Positions 44,400-57,466 of a stretch of 64,000 bases of DNA are shown here, piece by piece. The translations under genes were made by a program, and so were the position numbers. The stretch's first letter is position 1; each line of letters starts with the position of its first letter. The notes beneath the pieces were generated by a model. It was not told where the DNA came from, made no database searches, and was given only the letters and a program-made list of their open reading frames with translations. The DNA is from Gnetum montanum (taxonomy: Eukaryota; Streptophyta; Gnetopsida; Gnetales; Gnetaceae), in NCBI GenBank assembly GCA_015680685.1, contig MNCI01008673.1:399235-463234 (forward strand), read 5' to 3'.

Positions 44400-46392
44400 C
44401 ATTCCATTGCCTTATTAAGAAGTTGTGAAAATGTGCTGGAATCCTGGGATACACTAATGAGGTTTCCAAGAAGGCCTTGAACACCTTTTATGTTGAATTG
44501 CTATTAAGAAGGCCTTGAACACCACCCATGAAAGACCAAGGTGAGGAATAAACCAACACTAGGGAAACCACACAAACTACTGAATAACAAAAACAAGTGG
44601 AACCCAGTGGCTAGTAGCAAGAGAAACAACAACAGTAGCAACAAGAATAGTAGCAACAACAAGTTTCACCACCACTACTGTAGGACTATAGGCCATCAAT
44701 GAGTCATTTGTAATAGATTGTAAAGGCCATTAGTTGGGAAACATGTGATGAGGCAAACCTCTATAGAGTAATTGACAATGCCATTCAACCCACAATTTTT
44801 GAAGATCCCACAAGTGGAAAAATCTTACTACAATTAGGAGAAGAGGCCCAATGGTCACAACAGATCTCTAGAAATGCTACATTGTTTCAAGTCATATTAG
44901 AAATTGGAGAAGGAGCCATAATTGTGGTAATGTAGCATCAAGATGCAACAGGAGTTGCAGAAGTAATTATGAATCACATTAAAGAATCCTTCAATGTACG
45001 TATTGTGCTGCTAGTGGATCTCACTAGAGCCAAAGATGCTAAGATGATAGCTAAAACCTCAATGACTCCTATGGACCATGAAGATGTGCTAGATCAAATA
45101 CTGCAAGTAAGACAAGTGATGAAAACATTTTTTGAAACTCCAAGTGATATCACTGTAGTGTAGTCAGCATTGATTTCAACCAAAGACAAGTTGGTCATGG
45201 TAGAGACCAAGGTGAAGCATGTAGAAGTTGAAATTCTAAGATTACAAGAAGAGCTCACAACCCTGAGGGCTAAACGTAGAGACCCCACTCAATTCATTAT
45301 GGCTAACTAGCTAGAGCAATTTAAAATAGAATAGATGAATTACCTTATTGAACAAAACAAGAAGATGGAGAATGAGAAGGAGAAAGCAGTGTGGAATGCC
45401 TCAGTAGCTAAAGCCTAAATGTATGCACATGCTAAGGTAGTCATCACAGCACAAGAAGATAATAAGCAACTTGTTGTAGATAACATGCGGTTGACCACTG
45501 TGAAGAAATAGAAGAACATCCTAGAGGAAAGTATCCACTAGTTAAGAGAACAATTAGTGAGGGTCAACTAGGACATGAGCCACCTCGCATGAGAAAATAG
45601 AACCTTGTCAATGAAGGAGGTACGCACGATAAGACAAAAATCAACTATTGAAATAAGCGTGCAGTAAAATGAGGCAAAGAAACATGAAAGGCTCAAGGAA
45701 TACTTCTGTGACCAGGTGGGGATGTGTAAGTAGATCAATGAAAAGGAGATTTAGATGGCAAAGGCTAAAATCAATTCCATAGTAGCACAGAATCCAGATT
45801 GGCAATCCATCTTGGATAGTCATGCCCATGTCCACTAGGCAGAAGTTAAGAATAAAGACTTGTAGATAGAGGACCTAAAAGAGTACATGGGGTTAGCTAA
45901 CCTTTGTTATGCTAACTTGACCATGTTAACAACAAGAAAGCCAAGAAATGAATAGGAATAGCAAGTGGCAACCACATACACACTTACGAGAAGGAATTTG
46001 TAGATCACAAAGATGTCTTATAAAAATTTCAGATAGCAAACTCTAAGTTAGAAGTAGTAAAGGCTAGCTACCAAGGATAGAAAGATGTTATAGTGAACCT
46101 AGCCCAAAGATTGTTTGATTATCATGAGTTACGAGCCAAGGCTAGGACATTTGAGGAAGAGAGAAGATAGTTTGTGGCATAGTATGTCAAAGTTAATTAG
46201 ATGTTTCTATAGTTTCCATGTCCATGGGATGTACCAGCTCCATCACACATTGCACAACAAGCATGGACAATGCATGACCCTAAAACAAAGGAAGAGAAAC
46301 TTCAGGAATTTCTCAAAAGATACAAATTTTAGAAGCTTGATGACAAGGGAAAGCAACCAATGGAGGAGCCACCATTACCATGCACTACATGA
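44400..46392 (+). pseudogene. Element B 3' ORF, second half
   Basis: It resumes with PFHCLIKKL, a TGA (44426-44428), then KCAGIPGYTNEV. A Gln-rich stretch, DYRPSMSHL, a long charged coiled-coil region and a Pro-rich end (PMEEPPLPCTT, TGA 46390-46392) follow. Four in-frame stops fall at the same codons as in element C. Confidence 0.8.
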
Positions 46393-46569
46393 GCTACATC
46401 ATGCTCCATCTAGTTTTTGTTTTTTTTTGTTTCAAAATTATCATGTCAGGTCTTGTGTTAATTTTTGTAAAACACCACTGTAGCATTCAAGAGTAATGTA
46501 TATAGTTAATCAGTCATGTAAATCTACCTCCTAATTTTATAAGGAACTTTATTCTCATTTTTGTTTTAA

Positions 46570-46603
46570 CTCAAGGACGAGTTTTTAGTTAGTCATGCGG
46601 GTA
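46570..46603 (+). promoter_or_regulatory. Element B polypurine tract region
   Basis: CTCAAGGACGAG...TTAGTCATGCGGGTA lies before the 3' LTR; one G of the GGGGGTA run is now C. Confidence 0.75.
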
Positions 46604-47499
46604 TGATAAGATGAATTTTTGTCAGCTACAATATCAAGTATTAAATATCAGAGCTATGATATTGTGTATTTGATACAAAAACACAAGCTACAACATCAAA
46701 TATCCAATATCATGAGACATCTACTTGCCTCTAAATACAATACTTCGGTGCATAGTCCAACACACAACTTCATCAATCCTTATCAAAACTCATTTAGTTT
46801 GTTTTTGTAAATTTAGACTTAGTAACTAGAAGCGTAAATGTCCACAGTGTAGTGTGAACTAGTGAACAACATCTTTATTCAAGAATTTTGTACTTGGGAA
46901 AAAGTGTGACCAGAAATAAAGATTAAGCTATTTCTCATTGTTGTAGCATTCTCCCAGATTTACTGTTACACTTGGAATAATTTTCTTACTATTTTCTAGC
47001 TTAATCATTTACTTTTCTAAAGCACTTTACTTTTACATGTTCATATTAAGTGAAATGAGTACAACTAATCTCAAGCACTTAAGTGTAATTGCTTGGTAAC
47101 CCAATAGTGCTATCACTTGGTACGCCTAGTAGCAGTACACTTGGTATCCTAGTGGTAGCTACATGAAGCCCATGGTGTGTACAAAAGATTAGGAATGGAT
47201 ACTCATTGCACTAGGCTAGACTTTATTTGTTATTCTTTTTACTTAGTTTAGAATTCACCTTTATATTCATCATGTATGCTAAGAGCCAAATGGGCCAAAG
47301 TACATCACTTATCTCATACCTCAGGAAGAGCTAAACCATCTAGTCAAATTTGACTAAGCTCCACATGGGAAGATGATGATCATGAACTTAGACCAATTAC
47401 TAGCATAATCACATTGCCTCATCCATGAATTATGATCTAGTTGCACATGAACACTTGTGACTCATATGGTTGGGTGTTGGATTACTTCATTTCTTATCA
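46604..47499 (+). repeat. Element B 3' LTR
   Basis: It runs from TGATAAGATG to TTCTTATCA, 896 bp. U3 repeats are decayed (CAATATCAAG, AAATATCAGAG, ATGATATTG). The TATA box is degenerate (CCTCTAAATACAA, 46728-46740). Three copies of the CTTGGTAMYCC-type motif lie at 47092-47160. Confidence 0.85.
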
Positions 47500-47985
47500 T
47501 TTTCCAAAGTACACTTTACTTTTACTATTGTTAGGATGTGGAATGGATATGACAAAAATTGAGTGTAAAGTGTGATTATTTGGTAACCTAGTAGTATTAT
47601 TGCTTGGTACACCTAGTAGCAAAGTACTTGGTAGTCCTAGTAATGATTACATAAGTCTAAAATGTGTACAAAAAATCAAGAATGATATTCATCACCTTAG
47701 GCTAGGATAGATTTGTTAGTTTTTTTACTTAAACTTAGAAATTACTTCCATTTTCACCATGTTTTCTAGGAGTCATAATGGCCAGTCAACATCAATTATC
47801 ATATACCTCACAGTGAGCTAAACCATATGATTAGACTTCATTAGCTCCATGTGGGAAGACAATGGTCATAGACTTAAACCAACTGCTAGAATATTAACAT
47901 TGCATCATCCATGAATTATGATCAAGTCACGTGTGGACACTCGTGACTTGTATGGTTGGATGTTGGATTGCTCCACCACTCATCA
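47500..47985 (+). repeat. Element F 5' LTR, right part
   Basis: TTTTCCAAAGTACACTTTAC onward aligns with the interior of the element B LTR (from about 47014) and ends CACCACTCATCA. The left part is absent here, consistent with insertion of element B at this point. Confidence 0.8.
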
Positions 47986-47986
47986 T

Positions 47987-48004
47987 TGGCCTTGTTGTTG
48001 AGCA
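47987..48004 (+). promoter_or_regulatory. Element F primer binding site
   Basis: TGGCCTTGTTGTTGAGCA lies one base past the LTR end. It is a decayed form of the tRNA-Asp complement seen in A and D. Confidence 0.7.
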
Positions 48005-48130
48005 TGTGTCAATGTATGCTGAGTAATTGATTTCACAAAGCTCGTTGTATAAAAAACTTAGAGTTAAAATTCATAATCTTTTAATAACATCAAAAGTAAG
48101 CACACTTATATAAACATCTTAAAACACAAC

Positions 48131-50312
48131 ATGGCTTCAAAAAAATATTCATCATCACCTACCAAAGAGACAAAAAGGAGCAATGATAGAATCAGTGATG
48201 AAGAAGAATGGAGTATGCCAATGTAAGAAAGGATCTCATATGCTCAACATGATCCTTACTATCCCAATTTTACTTTCATCTTTCACCAAGATAGGCAACT
48301 AAGGTGGAGAGATCTTCAAGGTAACATTGTTCTACCTTTACAATGCTTAGCACCGATCATGCTAGACAGCTCTAAGAAGCATGAATCTAAGTAAGGCACG
48401 TAACGAATATCATGTGACCAAACACATGACAAGGCCCCATCAGTCCATTGAGGAGAAATTAAAGAGAGATGTTGCAATGGAGACATGTCCATAATAAAGG
48501 AAAGAAAATCAACCCTCTTGTTGTCTTAGAGAAGCTTGATGGTGACACATTCATCACTGAACAACTCCATCAAAGTAATGATGTCTAGTTGCAAACATCT
48601 ATCATTTGATTGGAGGAACTTGTCAAAGTATAATTGCATTTCTCCTTAACAGAGATACATAGAAGGAAGGAAATAGACTTAAAGTATAAGTAGGACTCAA
48701 GGCCAATATTTTTTGCTAGATCCCACAAAGAAGAACACCAGAGTCATTGAAGAAGGACAAGCCATCACCATTCTCCCACTACCTCATCTTCATCCTCATG
48801 ATCATTAGTGGGCTTTGATAGGAGGATATTTATATTCCAATAAAATGCATAAGGGATAGTCGTATCAAATGGCTTGACATGAACAATATGTCCATACTTG
48901 AGAGTTATTACAATGTTAATCCACAACACCACCTTCAAGCATTCCACAATGCCTACACCTTGTAAAATATTGAAAGTGATTAGCAAAAATTGAAGTTGTT
49001 CCCATGAACACTTGTGAAAGAAGTTGAAAGCTAGTATAGATCACTTGAATTAAAATCAATTAGAAGATGGAGAACCATGCTGGAGATCTTCAATGACAAA
49101 TATCAAACATATTTTGAGTGTCTAATTTATAGAAATAGATCCAAGGATGGAAGCAAGGGACTCATGAATCCCTTGATGCAGCAATGGGCAGGTATTATTC
49201 CCTATTGCATAGGTGCCTAGGCCATGGACTCTCTTAATGGGAACAACTAAGACACATCATTGATAGGCTACATAACAAGACTAGAGAGACCCTTGGGGTT
49301 TACACCCAAGGCTGATTATCCAAAATGTCTACCCATCAGATACAAAGATTGATTGACTAAGTGGCAATGAAGGAAGCCGAGTTAAGAAAAAGAGAATAAA
49401 TGGAAGAATTTACTAGAGGTCCATCTATTAGGAAAAGGGATGCAAAAGTTTGTGACACATAAGAAGAGGAGATCTTGGAATAGGTAATTTAGAAGAAAAA
49501 TCTACCTATCAAAAAATCTGTCACTAATATAGCAGCAAAGGTAGAAAAGATGTGGGACTTAGTTGATGAGAAATTTATAATAGCTATGAAGATTGTGGAA
49601 TAGTGAATAGAGTAGGCCTTTGGTAAAGGCAAGGACAGGAAAAAGAAGAGAGAATTTGGACAAAAGGGCAAAGTGGCTTCAATGGCTGAGTGTTCAAACA
49701 CAAGCTCCAAAGATGAGGAAGGATGTGTCGTATGCCAATATGAACATCCCAAAGGATGTTTTCCAGTAATGGTACACTTATAACAAAAAGGGGCGTATGC
49801 ACTTAATCTCATATTTGTTAAGAAACAAATGTTCGAAAGGTTACCTTATCCTCAAGCTAACTATAGGTAGAACCTCCAACCCACATAATATCCTAGTGGA
49901 GCTTACCTAGAGCCACAAGAGCAATACTATTAGCAATGGCAACAACCCCAATCATGGGCGATGTCACGACCATGTCAACAATATCCATATCAGTAGCTAG
50001 ATCCATATGGATGCTATGTACAACATCAAATCTCTTTGGTAATGTCATTGTTTAGACTTCACAATACTATCCAATCAAATACCATCGACCCACAATGCCA
50101 AGGACAGACTTTAATCCACACATACATCTACAAGTAGCTGATTCATCAACTTCAGCTCCTAATTCTTTGCCACTAGTGCCACTGCCTACTATGTAAGGGG
50201 AATTTCCATCATAACCACAATAGAGAAAAGCTACAAGGGTAGCAAATATATAGATAGAGGATCTTACTAGCAACACTAAGGGCCAATAAAAAAAACATCT
50301 TTTCTTTAGGAC
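48131..50312 (+). pseudogene. Element F gag
   Basis: The ATG at 48131 opens MASKKYSSSPTKETKRS. The FTFIFHQDRQLRWRDLQGNI block matches gag of A and D. TAA at 49358-49360 lies before VAMKEAELR. The zinc knuckle is C-V-V-C-Q-Y-E-H-P-K-G-C-F (49726-49765), with the last Cys displaced. It is very decayed and is interrupted at 50312 by element G. Confidence 0.78.
50308..50312. repeat. Left target-site duplication of element G (AGGAC)
   Basis: AGGAC before TGTTGGCT equals AGGAC at 62997-63001 after ...TGACAACA. Confidence 0.92.
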
Positions 50313-53119
50313 TGTTGGCTATCATTCGGGACTAGACCATTGATGAGCTTCTCCGAACAAGGTTTAAATGCTTGCTAATCTCTAGAAAAACCAAGGTCCA
50401 TATACCTCCACATAGACTCAGTAGTTATAAAAAATATTAAACATGAGTATGTGTTTGTTGTTGCAAATGTTCAAATGATTGGGTTATGTATGAAACTGTA
50501 ATCAGCTATCATAAAAGAGATTTGACTATCTTTGTTGTTAGTTGTTGAAGATTCCTATTTTGTTCAATTACTTAGTCTATATGGTTCCTACAATACCTAC
50601 ATGTAACAAATAAAATTTTACATAAGCACAATTCTACCAATAGACCCCTAATTTTTCCTAGAGAGAAAGTTCTATAAGAAAACTAGAAATAGAGTGAGAT
50701 TCAATGGACTTAGAAAGAGAAAGAAAAGAAAGCAGATTTGTGTAAAACCTTAAATATTTAAGCAAGATAAATTGATACAAGTAAACACTTCACAATAAAG
50801 CTATTTCTAATTTAATAACTATGAATTGTCCAAACTTTCTGAGCTCAACAAGCAATTTCATAAAGACAATCTTATTAATCTACCAAAAATTGCTACATGA
50901 ACTACAAAGTACGAGTCTTTATTTTGGCTAGTTAATAGTTGTCAAAAATTACATTCAACAGAGATTTAAAAAATTTGATAATTTCTTGATTGAAATACCA
51001 AGGCAATAAACTTTAAAAACAAAGAAGCTATTTCAGTCCCATCAAAGTATCATAGATTTTCCTAGATTCTCTATGCTTAAAATAAGCAATTTCATTAACA
51101 CATTACTATTAAATTACTCTTGAGGCTTTTTAATAACATAAGCTCTTCTATGAAAAATCTTAATAGAAGTCTAATATTGCACAAAAATAGAGCTATAAAA
51201 TAAACCTAGGACAAATCCCAAAATTAAATGCCAAGCATGATACTATTTAAACCATTAGCTAAGCAACTAAAACAAAATATGAAGAAATGAACTAACAAGA
51301 TTAAACAAAGTAGCTGAATTGATTTCTTTAGCAAGCCATCTCACAAGAATTCTTCAAATGTCTTTTTATTTATGCTCCTCCTCTTCATTCTACCTTAGAG
51401 CCTTTTTTATGGTGGCTTTAGGTAGTTACATTAATCATGAGGAGTTAAGAGTCTTACAATATTTTAGGAATATAAATTTATAGCTTTCTTGGAAGTTATA
51501 AGACCTTTAAGCTACATTTGCAAAGTGTATCCTTATTAATTATAACCCTACAAATATCAAGGAGGTCTATTTATAACCTTCATGGGAGATTATAACTTCA
51601 ATTAAAAATTTTAAATTCCAAAAAGTAAAGTTTTATGATTATAAATTCTCCCATTTTGGAATTGTAAATCTTCCCCTTTTCAAAAAAGGCTATAATATAA
51701 ATAAATTTTGTTTCTTTGTTTATAATAACTTATTTTATTTTTGAATTAAATCATTATGAAGGTCATATGACCGAAACAAACGTGGTTGAGTTTTGACGTG
51801 CCCCGCATCGATGCTTATCTTCGTGGCCTCCATGCCTGCTATTGTATTGCCTCCATTCCATGCATTCCTTCTGTGTCTTGCATTTCTCATTTCTAAATCT
51901 TCTTGCTATAGCTTAGGATGGCACTTTTTCTAGCATCGCCTTTGGTTCCTGCACTCATCATCGCTTGGTGCTGCTCAGTAACTGTTGCTACCATCGTAGA
52001 GAAGAACTTGTAGATTTAAGCCCTACTCGAGCTTTGTGGTGTCATTTCCTTGTTTTGATTTGTGGCTTCTATGCCTTGTAGCTGCATAATCCACTGTAGA
52101 ATGGAATTCTCATGCACATAGTAGGAGAGGAGCTACCTTTCAAACTCAGGTGCTACCGTGAAAAATGCCATGATGGATACCCTCCAATTGGGGTTCTTAG
52201 ACCTGCAAATTTTCAATATTCGGTAGCTATTGCTTTAGGGCTTTTGTTTAAAACATTAAATTGTTGATGACCATAGTTTTGATTATTTTTCTAGAATACC
52301 AATTTGTATCTTGCATAGTTGTTAGGCTTGTTCTTTCGTAAATTTGGAATTCTCATTTGGTTATGACTGTACTCTATATTGCTATAATTTTCTTACATGG
52401 TAGGGGTCCTTGTTTGAAATATGAATGAATTTTTGAGTAATTTTGTTGACTATTTTTTAAACACTTTTTAACAAGGATTTTGTTAATTTTTTGTCAAAAT
52501 TACAATCTTGCTCTTCCAATGTTTAACCAAATGCTACTACACTTGGACTAGGTAATTTCCCTTTGTTTAATTTAAGATTCTTGGCTCTACAACTTAATTT
52601 TCTACCACCATTTGAAAACCACTACAAATTGAAATGGAAAACATAGAAATTGATTTCCACGTGATGAAGTTATTCATCGATATTTTATAAAGTTCTCTAC
52701 ATATGTGCAAAGAAAATGGATGCACTTCATTTCATTATTTTTGTGAAACATCCAATTTATTATTACACTAGACTAATAAATTAATGGACTTACAAAATGC
52801 AAGAACCAATGGAAATACAATTGCAAATAATTCCTTTTGCAATTTTCAAATTAATTTTCAGATTTCATCTCCTCCAATGTGTATAGAATTACCATAATTT
52901 CTTCATAACATATACTAAGAACACTTTACTAAGCTTATGAACTCAAAATGAGCACATTCACATAAAGAATGCCTTTCTCCATTAAGCTACTCATGAAATT
53001 GCCCCTTTTAAAGAATTTAAGTCTCTTTTCCCAGTCATCTTTGAAAAGCTAATTGAGCAATTTCATTTCTTGGATCTTTATAAAATATGCTCCATAAATA
53101 TGGTATAAATGTAACAATA
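50313..53119 (-). repeat. Element G 3' LTR
   Basis: It aligns from TGTTGGCTATC to ATGTAACAATA with 60148-62996. By eye roughly one in five of the first 170 bases differ, but later parts are closer. Short open frames inside show no known domain. Confidence 0.88.
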
Positions 53120-53156
53120 TTTCTTAGCCCCCAGCGCCAACCCCCCTGCCCACACC

Positions 53157-53237
53157 NNNNNNNNNNNNNNNNNNNNNNNNNNNNNNNNNNNNNNNNNNNN
53201 NNNNNNNNNNNNNNNNNNNNNNNNNNNNNNNNNNNNN
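53157..53237. other. Assembly gap (81 N)
   Basis: N run beside the polypurine region of element G; flanks are C-rich and A-rich homopolymer-like sequence on the minus strand side. Confidence 0.99.
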
Positions 53238-53340
53238 CTTTTTTTTTAAGGAAAAATTTCATCAAGCTTAAGGTTTAATGAAATAAAAACCTCATTCCTA
53301 ATGAAACTTAAGAAACTATACAAATAAAGCTTGATACAAA

Positions 53341-53712
53341 CTAATCTGCAGGTGGGAAGAGAATAGTTAGAGTAACACTCTTAGGGATTCTCATATTGAG
53401 AGTCCCTTCATAGATAATTTCAATTATGATGAATGCCTTTCTTTCCTCCTCTTGCATAGTGGAAGCCTCATCTTGGTCTTCACTTTTACTTTCCACAATT
53501 ATTTTTGTCTCTTTTGCATCCATCTTTTTAGCTTATGATTTTTGAGACTCTTCCCAATTAGATGCTTGTGTGTCTTCAGACATACAAGCCTCTCCCTAGG
53601 AGTCATCACTATTAGAATTTCTTTAGTCTTGAGTGTTACTTTCATGGAAGCTACCCCAAGCATTGGAATGTATGGAAAGTCCCCTAGTAAGAAATCTAAA
53701 CTCATCTAAAAG
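53341..53712 (-). pseudogene. Possible small acidic 3' ORF of element G
   Basis: One minus-strand frame reads MDAKETKIIVESKSEDQDEA, STMQEEERKAF, and ends VTLTILFPPAD with a stop. Upstream in the same frame is NSNSDDS, a stop, then GEACMSEDTQASNWEES. A pyrimidine-rich stretch and AG (CTTTTAG|ATGAG) precede it. It is acidic with no recognised domain, and may be a real extra ORF after INT or chance. Confidence 0.3.
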
Positions 53713-54596
53713 CCAAAGTAAGAAAGGGCTTTCACTCACTTAATGCTCCATGGGCTGTTGCCTTACGATAGGCTCTTAATACATGCTCTAGATAACATCC
53801 CATGGCATATGGGATAAATGGCTTTCTTATTGCTCTTTCCCTAAGAACCATCTTCTACTTCACACTCAAACACCTCACTTGCTTTCTTCACTTAAGCCTT
53901 AACTGAGAAATGTGCAACTCTAAGTAATTCACATCTCTTTTTATAGTGTAAAGAAAGTTTGAAATTCCCACTAATTTCACTAACTAATTTTAACACTTTG
54001 CCAAAATTAATTATCTTTCCATCATTATACAGTAGGCTAATTTGAATTCCACTACTTGGTTGTTGAAATTAATTTACCACTAAGTAGTTATCTAACCATC
54101 ACTCCCACTTACACTCATCACAAGTAATGATTACTTAGGATAATATAAATTTAATAATTGAACTAATACTTTAACATATACATGTTTTTTTAAAAAATAT
54201 TATATAAAATTATCTAAGAATATGTATAAGATATGTATGTTAAGGTTAAATATGACATAGGTATATATACTACTTGTTAAATATGTTACTGCTAAGTATA
54301 TATATATATATTAAATTCTATATATCTATATAAATTTATTATTTACTATGATGTATATTAAATGTTATATAGTTACACACACATATATATTACTATTTAT
54401 ACAAATATAGATTAATTTATATACAAATGTATATAGTCTCACACACACACATATATATTAATTTATAAATATAGATTTAAGCTTTAGGTAGTTATCCAAA
54501 ATAATGTTTTATATGTAAAACATTATTTGGAAAATGCAATCCTACCCCATTAAGCATTGGTAACTTATAAGTATCCTTTAATAATTGTTCCTTGAT

Positions 54597-55784
54597 CTAA
54601 AATGGACCAATCCATATTGTTGAAAACTTATTTGGCTTCTTCATGTTCCATAATAACACCAAGTCACCAACTTTAAAAGTTCTCTTCAAAGCCTTTCTAT
54701 CAAACCACTTTTTAACTTGAGAAGCATTCTTTAGTAAATTATCTCTAGCTCTATCCATTTCAGCTTCCTTTTTGATGAGTAAGGTTATGAAATTTCTATC
54801 TTTATTATTTTTCTCACTATAATTTTGTATAAAATCTAAGGCTAAACTTATAATCTTGTTTGTAATTCTAGCAGGTAAACCATAGACCAAGTTATAAGCT
54901 AACATTCCAATAGCCTTCTTAAATCTAATATAGTTGGTCCATAATGCAAATTGCAAGTAATTGATCCAATTTCCTGGATTTCCAACCATTGACTTCTTAA
55001 TATAGGAAATAATTTTTTTATTTGTAGATTCAACTAAGCCATTTCCGTGAGATTAATAATTTGAAGAAGCAAATAGAAAGATGAATTTTTCCAATGCCCA
55101 TGTTATAAATTCTTCAAATTGAAAAGTATGTCCATTGATGGATACCAGCACTTTAGGTAGACCAAAATGACTTAGAATTTGATTTTCCAAGAATTTAATC
55201 ACATTAGATGCTAAACTTTTTCTTAGAGCCTTTGCTTTATACCATTTGGTAAAGTAATCAGTAGCTATGAAAATAAAATTATGTCATGCTCTTGAAGGAG
55301 TAATTATACCAATAAAATCTAAGCCCCATTGTTGAAATGACCTATGTACAATTACTGGTTTTAAAGGAGCTCTAGCCTTTTTGATTTTTGGCCCATGAAT
55401 TTGACATTTGTAACATCTTTGAATTTTTAAAATAATATCTTGGTACATAATAGTCCAATAAAAATCATAACAAAGTATATGTTGCATAGTAGACTTAAAA
55501 GATTCTTAGAACAAATTAGAATGATCATGGAATTATATTAAGATAGGACCAATTTGATCATTGTGAACACATTCCAACAAAACCCCTTTGAAATCCTTTT
55601 TATAGAAAATTCCATCTTTAACTACAAATTTATTTTCCTTTTTTAAGAAAGCTCTCCTCTGACTAGCAGTTAGGTTATTTGAAATCTTATGTGTATCAAG
55701 GAATTCTAGAATTTCATCATACCAATTCCCTTCATAAGTCTTAAGTGCACATGATTCATCTTCTCTAGCCATTAACGTAACTAA
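54597..55784 (-). pseudogene. Element G integrase
   Basis: It includes YKCQIHGPK, WGLDFIGIITPS (first catalytic Asp, 55320-55322) and VLVSINGHTF, where the usual second Asp is Ile. GNGLVESTNKKI (catalytic Glu region) and the 130-codon C-terminal frame ending FSTIWIGPF (GDLVLLWN motif) follow. It is broken by stops and by loss of one catalytic residue. Confidence 0.87.
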
Positions 55785-56290
55785 TTACATTCCTTTAACA
55801 GTTTTGCATATTTCCAATAAAAATCTACAATTTTGAAGCTTTATGAGCCACTTCTCTCTTTTCAAGCCAATTTCATTTTGGGCTAAGAATTGTTTGATTG
55901 TAGGTTCTATTAGCATAATATGAACTAACAAGCTTTTCACGTAATATGTGAAATGTTGAAGTGCCTTAATAACTACAAATGCTTGTTTCTCTAAGTCTAA
56001 ATAATTTAGCTTTGAACCTTTCAATTGATACCCAAAAAATCCAATCGGTTCATCTTGACCTTTATCCTTTTGAGTTAAAATAATAGCAACTGAATCATTT
56101 GAAGCAAAAATATATAATCAAAAGTCTTCTTTCAATTTTGGCTTTACCAAGTATGGAGCTTCTTAAATAGATTTCTTAATTTTTGCTAATGCTATTTCTA
56201 ATTCTAATGTTTTCTCACCTAAGACATCTTTCTTTAGCATATGCATCAAAGGTTTAGTAATTTTGTTGAATCCAAGGATAATTTGTTAAT
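55785..56290 (-). pseudogene. Element G RNase H (RT-linked)
   Basis: MKGSKLNYLDLEKQAFVVIK to ALQHFTYYVKS and IMLIEPTIKQFLAQNE fit the gypsy RNase H that follows RT (LNY..LEK..lA.V.AL.k.R.Y). Upstream Asp motifs are decayed. Confidence 0.75.
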
Positions 56291-57180
56291 GAAATTTATC
56301 TTTCCAAAAAAGATCTAAGAGACTTTTTACTTGTAGGATGCTTAATATTTGGTATAGCTTGAATTCAAGAATTATCTATAGCAATTCCTTCTTGATAGAT
56401 TACATGGCCTAGTAAACTTCTAGACTTAACCCCAAAGATACATTTTTTGGGATTTAATGAAATACCATACTCATGACATTTGTCAAAAACTTGTTGGAGA
56501 TGACCAATATGATCTTCCTTCTTTTTTGAAAAGGCAGTGATATCATCCAAATAAACTACAACAAACTCACCTATTAAACCTTTAAAGGCTAAATCCATTA
56601 CTCTTTAAAAAGTAGCTTCAACATTTGCCAATCCAAATGACATTCTTTGATAAGCGAAAGTTTTTCACTTTGTGATAAATGTTGTTTTATATTTGTCACC
56701 TTTATCTACCATGATTTGATTATAGCCTGAAAATCCATCTAAGAAAGAATATACCTAACAACCTAATACTTTAATCAACTTCTCATCAATTCTGGGAAGT
56801 GGATATTTATTGTTTTCCAAGGCTTCATTCAAATTTTTGAGATCCACACAAAGTCTAATATCACCATTCTTCTTTCTTACTAGTACAAGATTAGCAAGCC
56901 ACATCAAAAATTGGACTGGATATATGAATTGGGCTCATACTAACTTCTTGATTTTAGCTTCCATAGTTGGCTCAAATGATGGATTAAATTTTCTTCGCTT
57001 TTGTTTAACTACCTTACAATTGTTTATCAAAGGACTTTTATGTGTTATCACATTTGGTTGAAAATTTTTAAGATTGTCATAAGACCAAGCAAAATTTTCC
57101 AAATTATTATTCAGGAGTAATAATAGATTTTGTTTGAAGACTAAGTCCTTTTCCTTCATGATGTTTAATATCTTTGGCAC
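56291..57180 (-). pseudogene. Element G reverse transcriptase
   Basis: Motifs are VRKKNGDIRLCVDLKNLNEA, NKYPLPRIDEKL, FLDGFSGYNQIMV, RMSFGLANVEATF, and the catalytic GEFVVVYLDDITAFSK (YLDD at 56542-56553), then GISLNPKKCIFGV. The active-site residues are intact but the frame has stops and one or more shifts. Confidence 0.9.
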
Positions 57181-57466
57181 CTTAGTAGATCCAAAATATA
57201 CTTCTTCATAATTTTAATCATTTGGATTTTGTATACTCTTTCTCGTAAGCTGATTTTTATTGAATTCATGTTCATGATCAATCACCTTTTTGGGAATCGA
57301 ATTTTTCTTAAACCTTGACATTGTTTCAGGTATAATTTGGCTTTTGAATTCTTGCTTATTTCTCAAGAATCTAACTGATTATCATCTTTGAATACTTGTA
57401 AATTTTTTATGTTATCTAGTACTAAAGGATGATGTTCATTCTCAATCGTTACACCTTCATAACCTT

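Larger units (their letters stand above)
33402..47499 (+). mobile_element. Element B: Athila-like element split by element C
   Basis: Parts are RNase H end and INT (33402-34610), spacer with internal promoter, 3' ORF (36881-37670, resuming at 44400-46392), PPT and 3' LTR (46604-47499). Removing element C (37671-44394) and its duplication joins GKLTL to PFHCLIKKL, the same block that is continuous in A and C. The 5' part is missing. Confidence 0.85.
53120..54596 (-). other. Element G region between INT and 3' LTR
   Basis: A purine-rich tract (GGGGGTTGG, GGGGGCTAAGAAA on the minus strand) sits next to the LTR and is the likely PPT. 53157-53237 is N. An acidic frame at about 53341-53710 is listed separately. 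54170-54490 is AT-rich with TA and CA runs (54298-54312 and 54433-54455). Confidence 0.6.

Noticed and set aside
50313-53119. A host gene within the long non-coding stretch
   Set aside because: The whole stretch aligns with 60148-62996, so it is an LTR.
53035-53278. Open frames across 53157-53237
   Set aside because: Mostly N; no real coding evidence.
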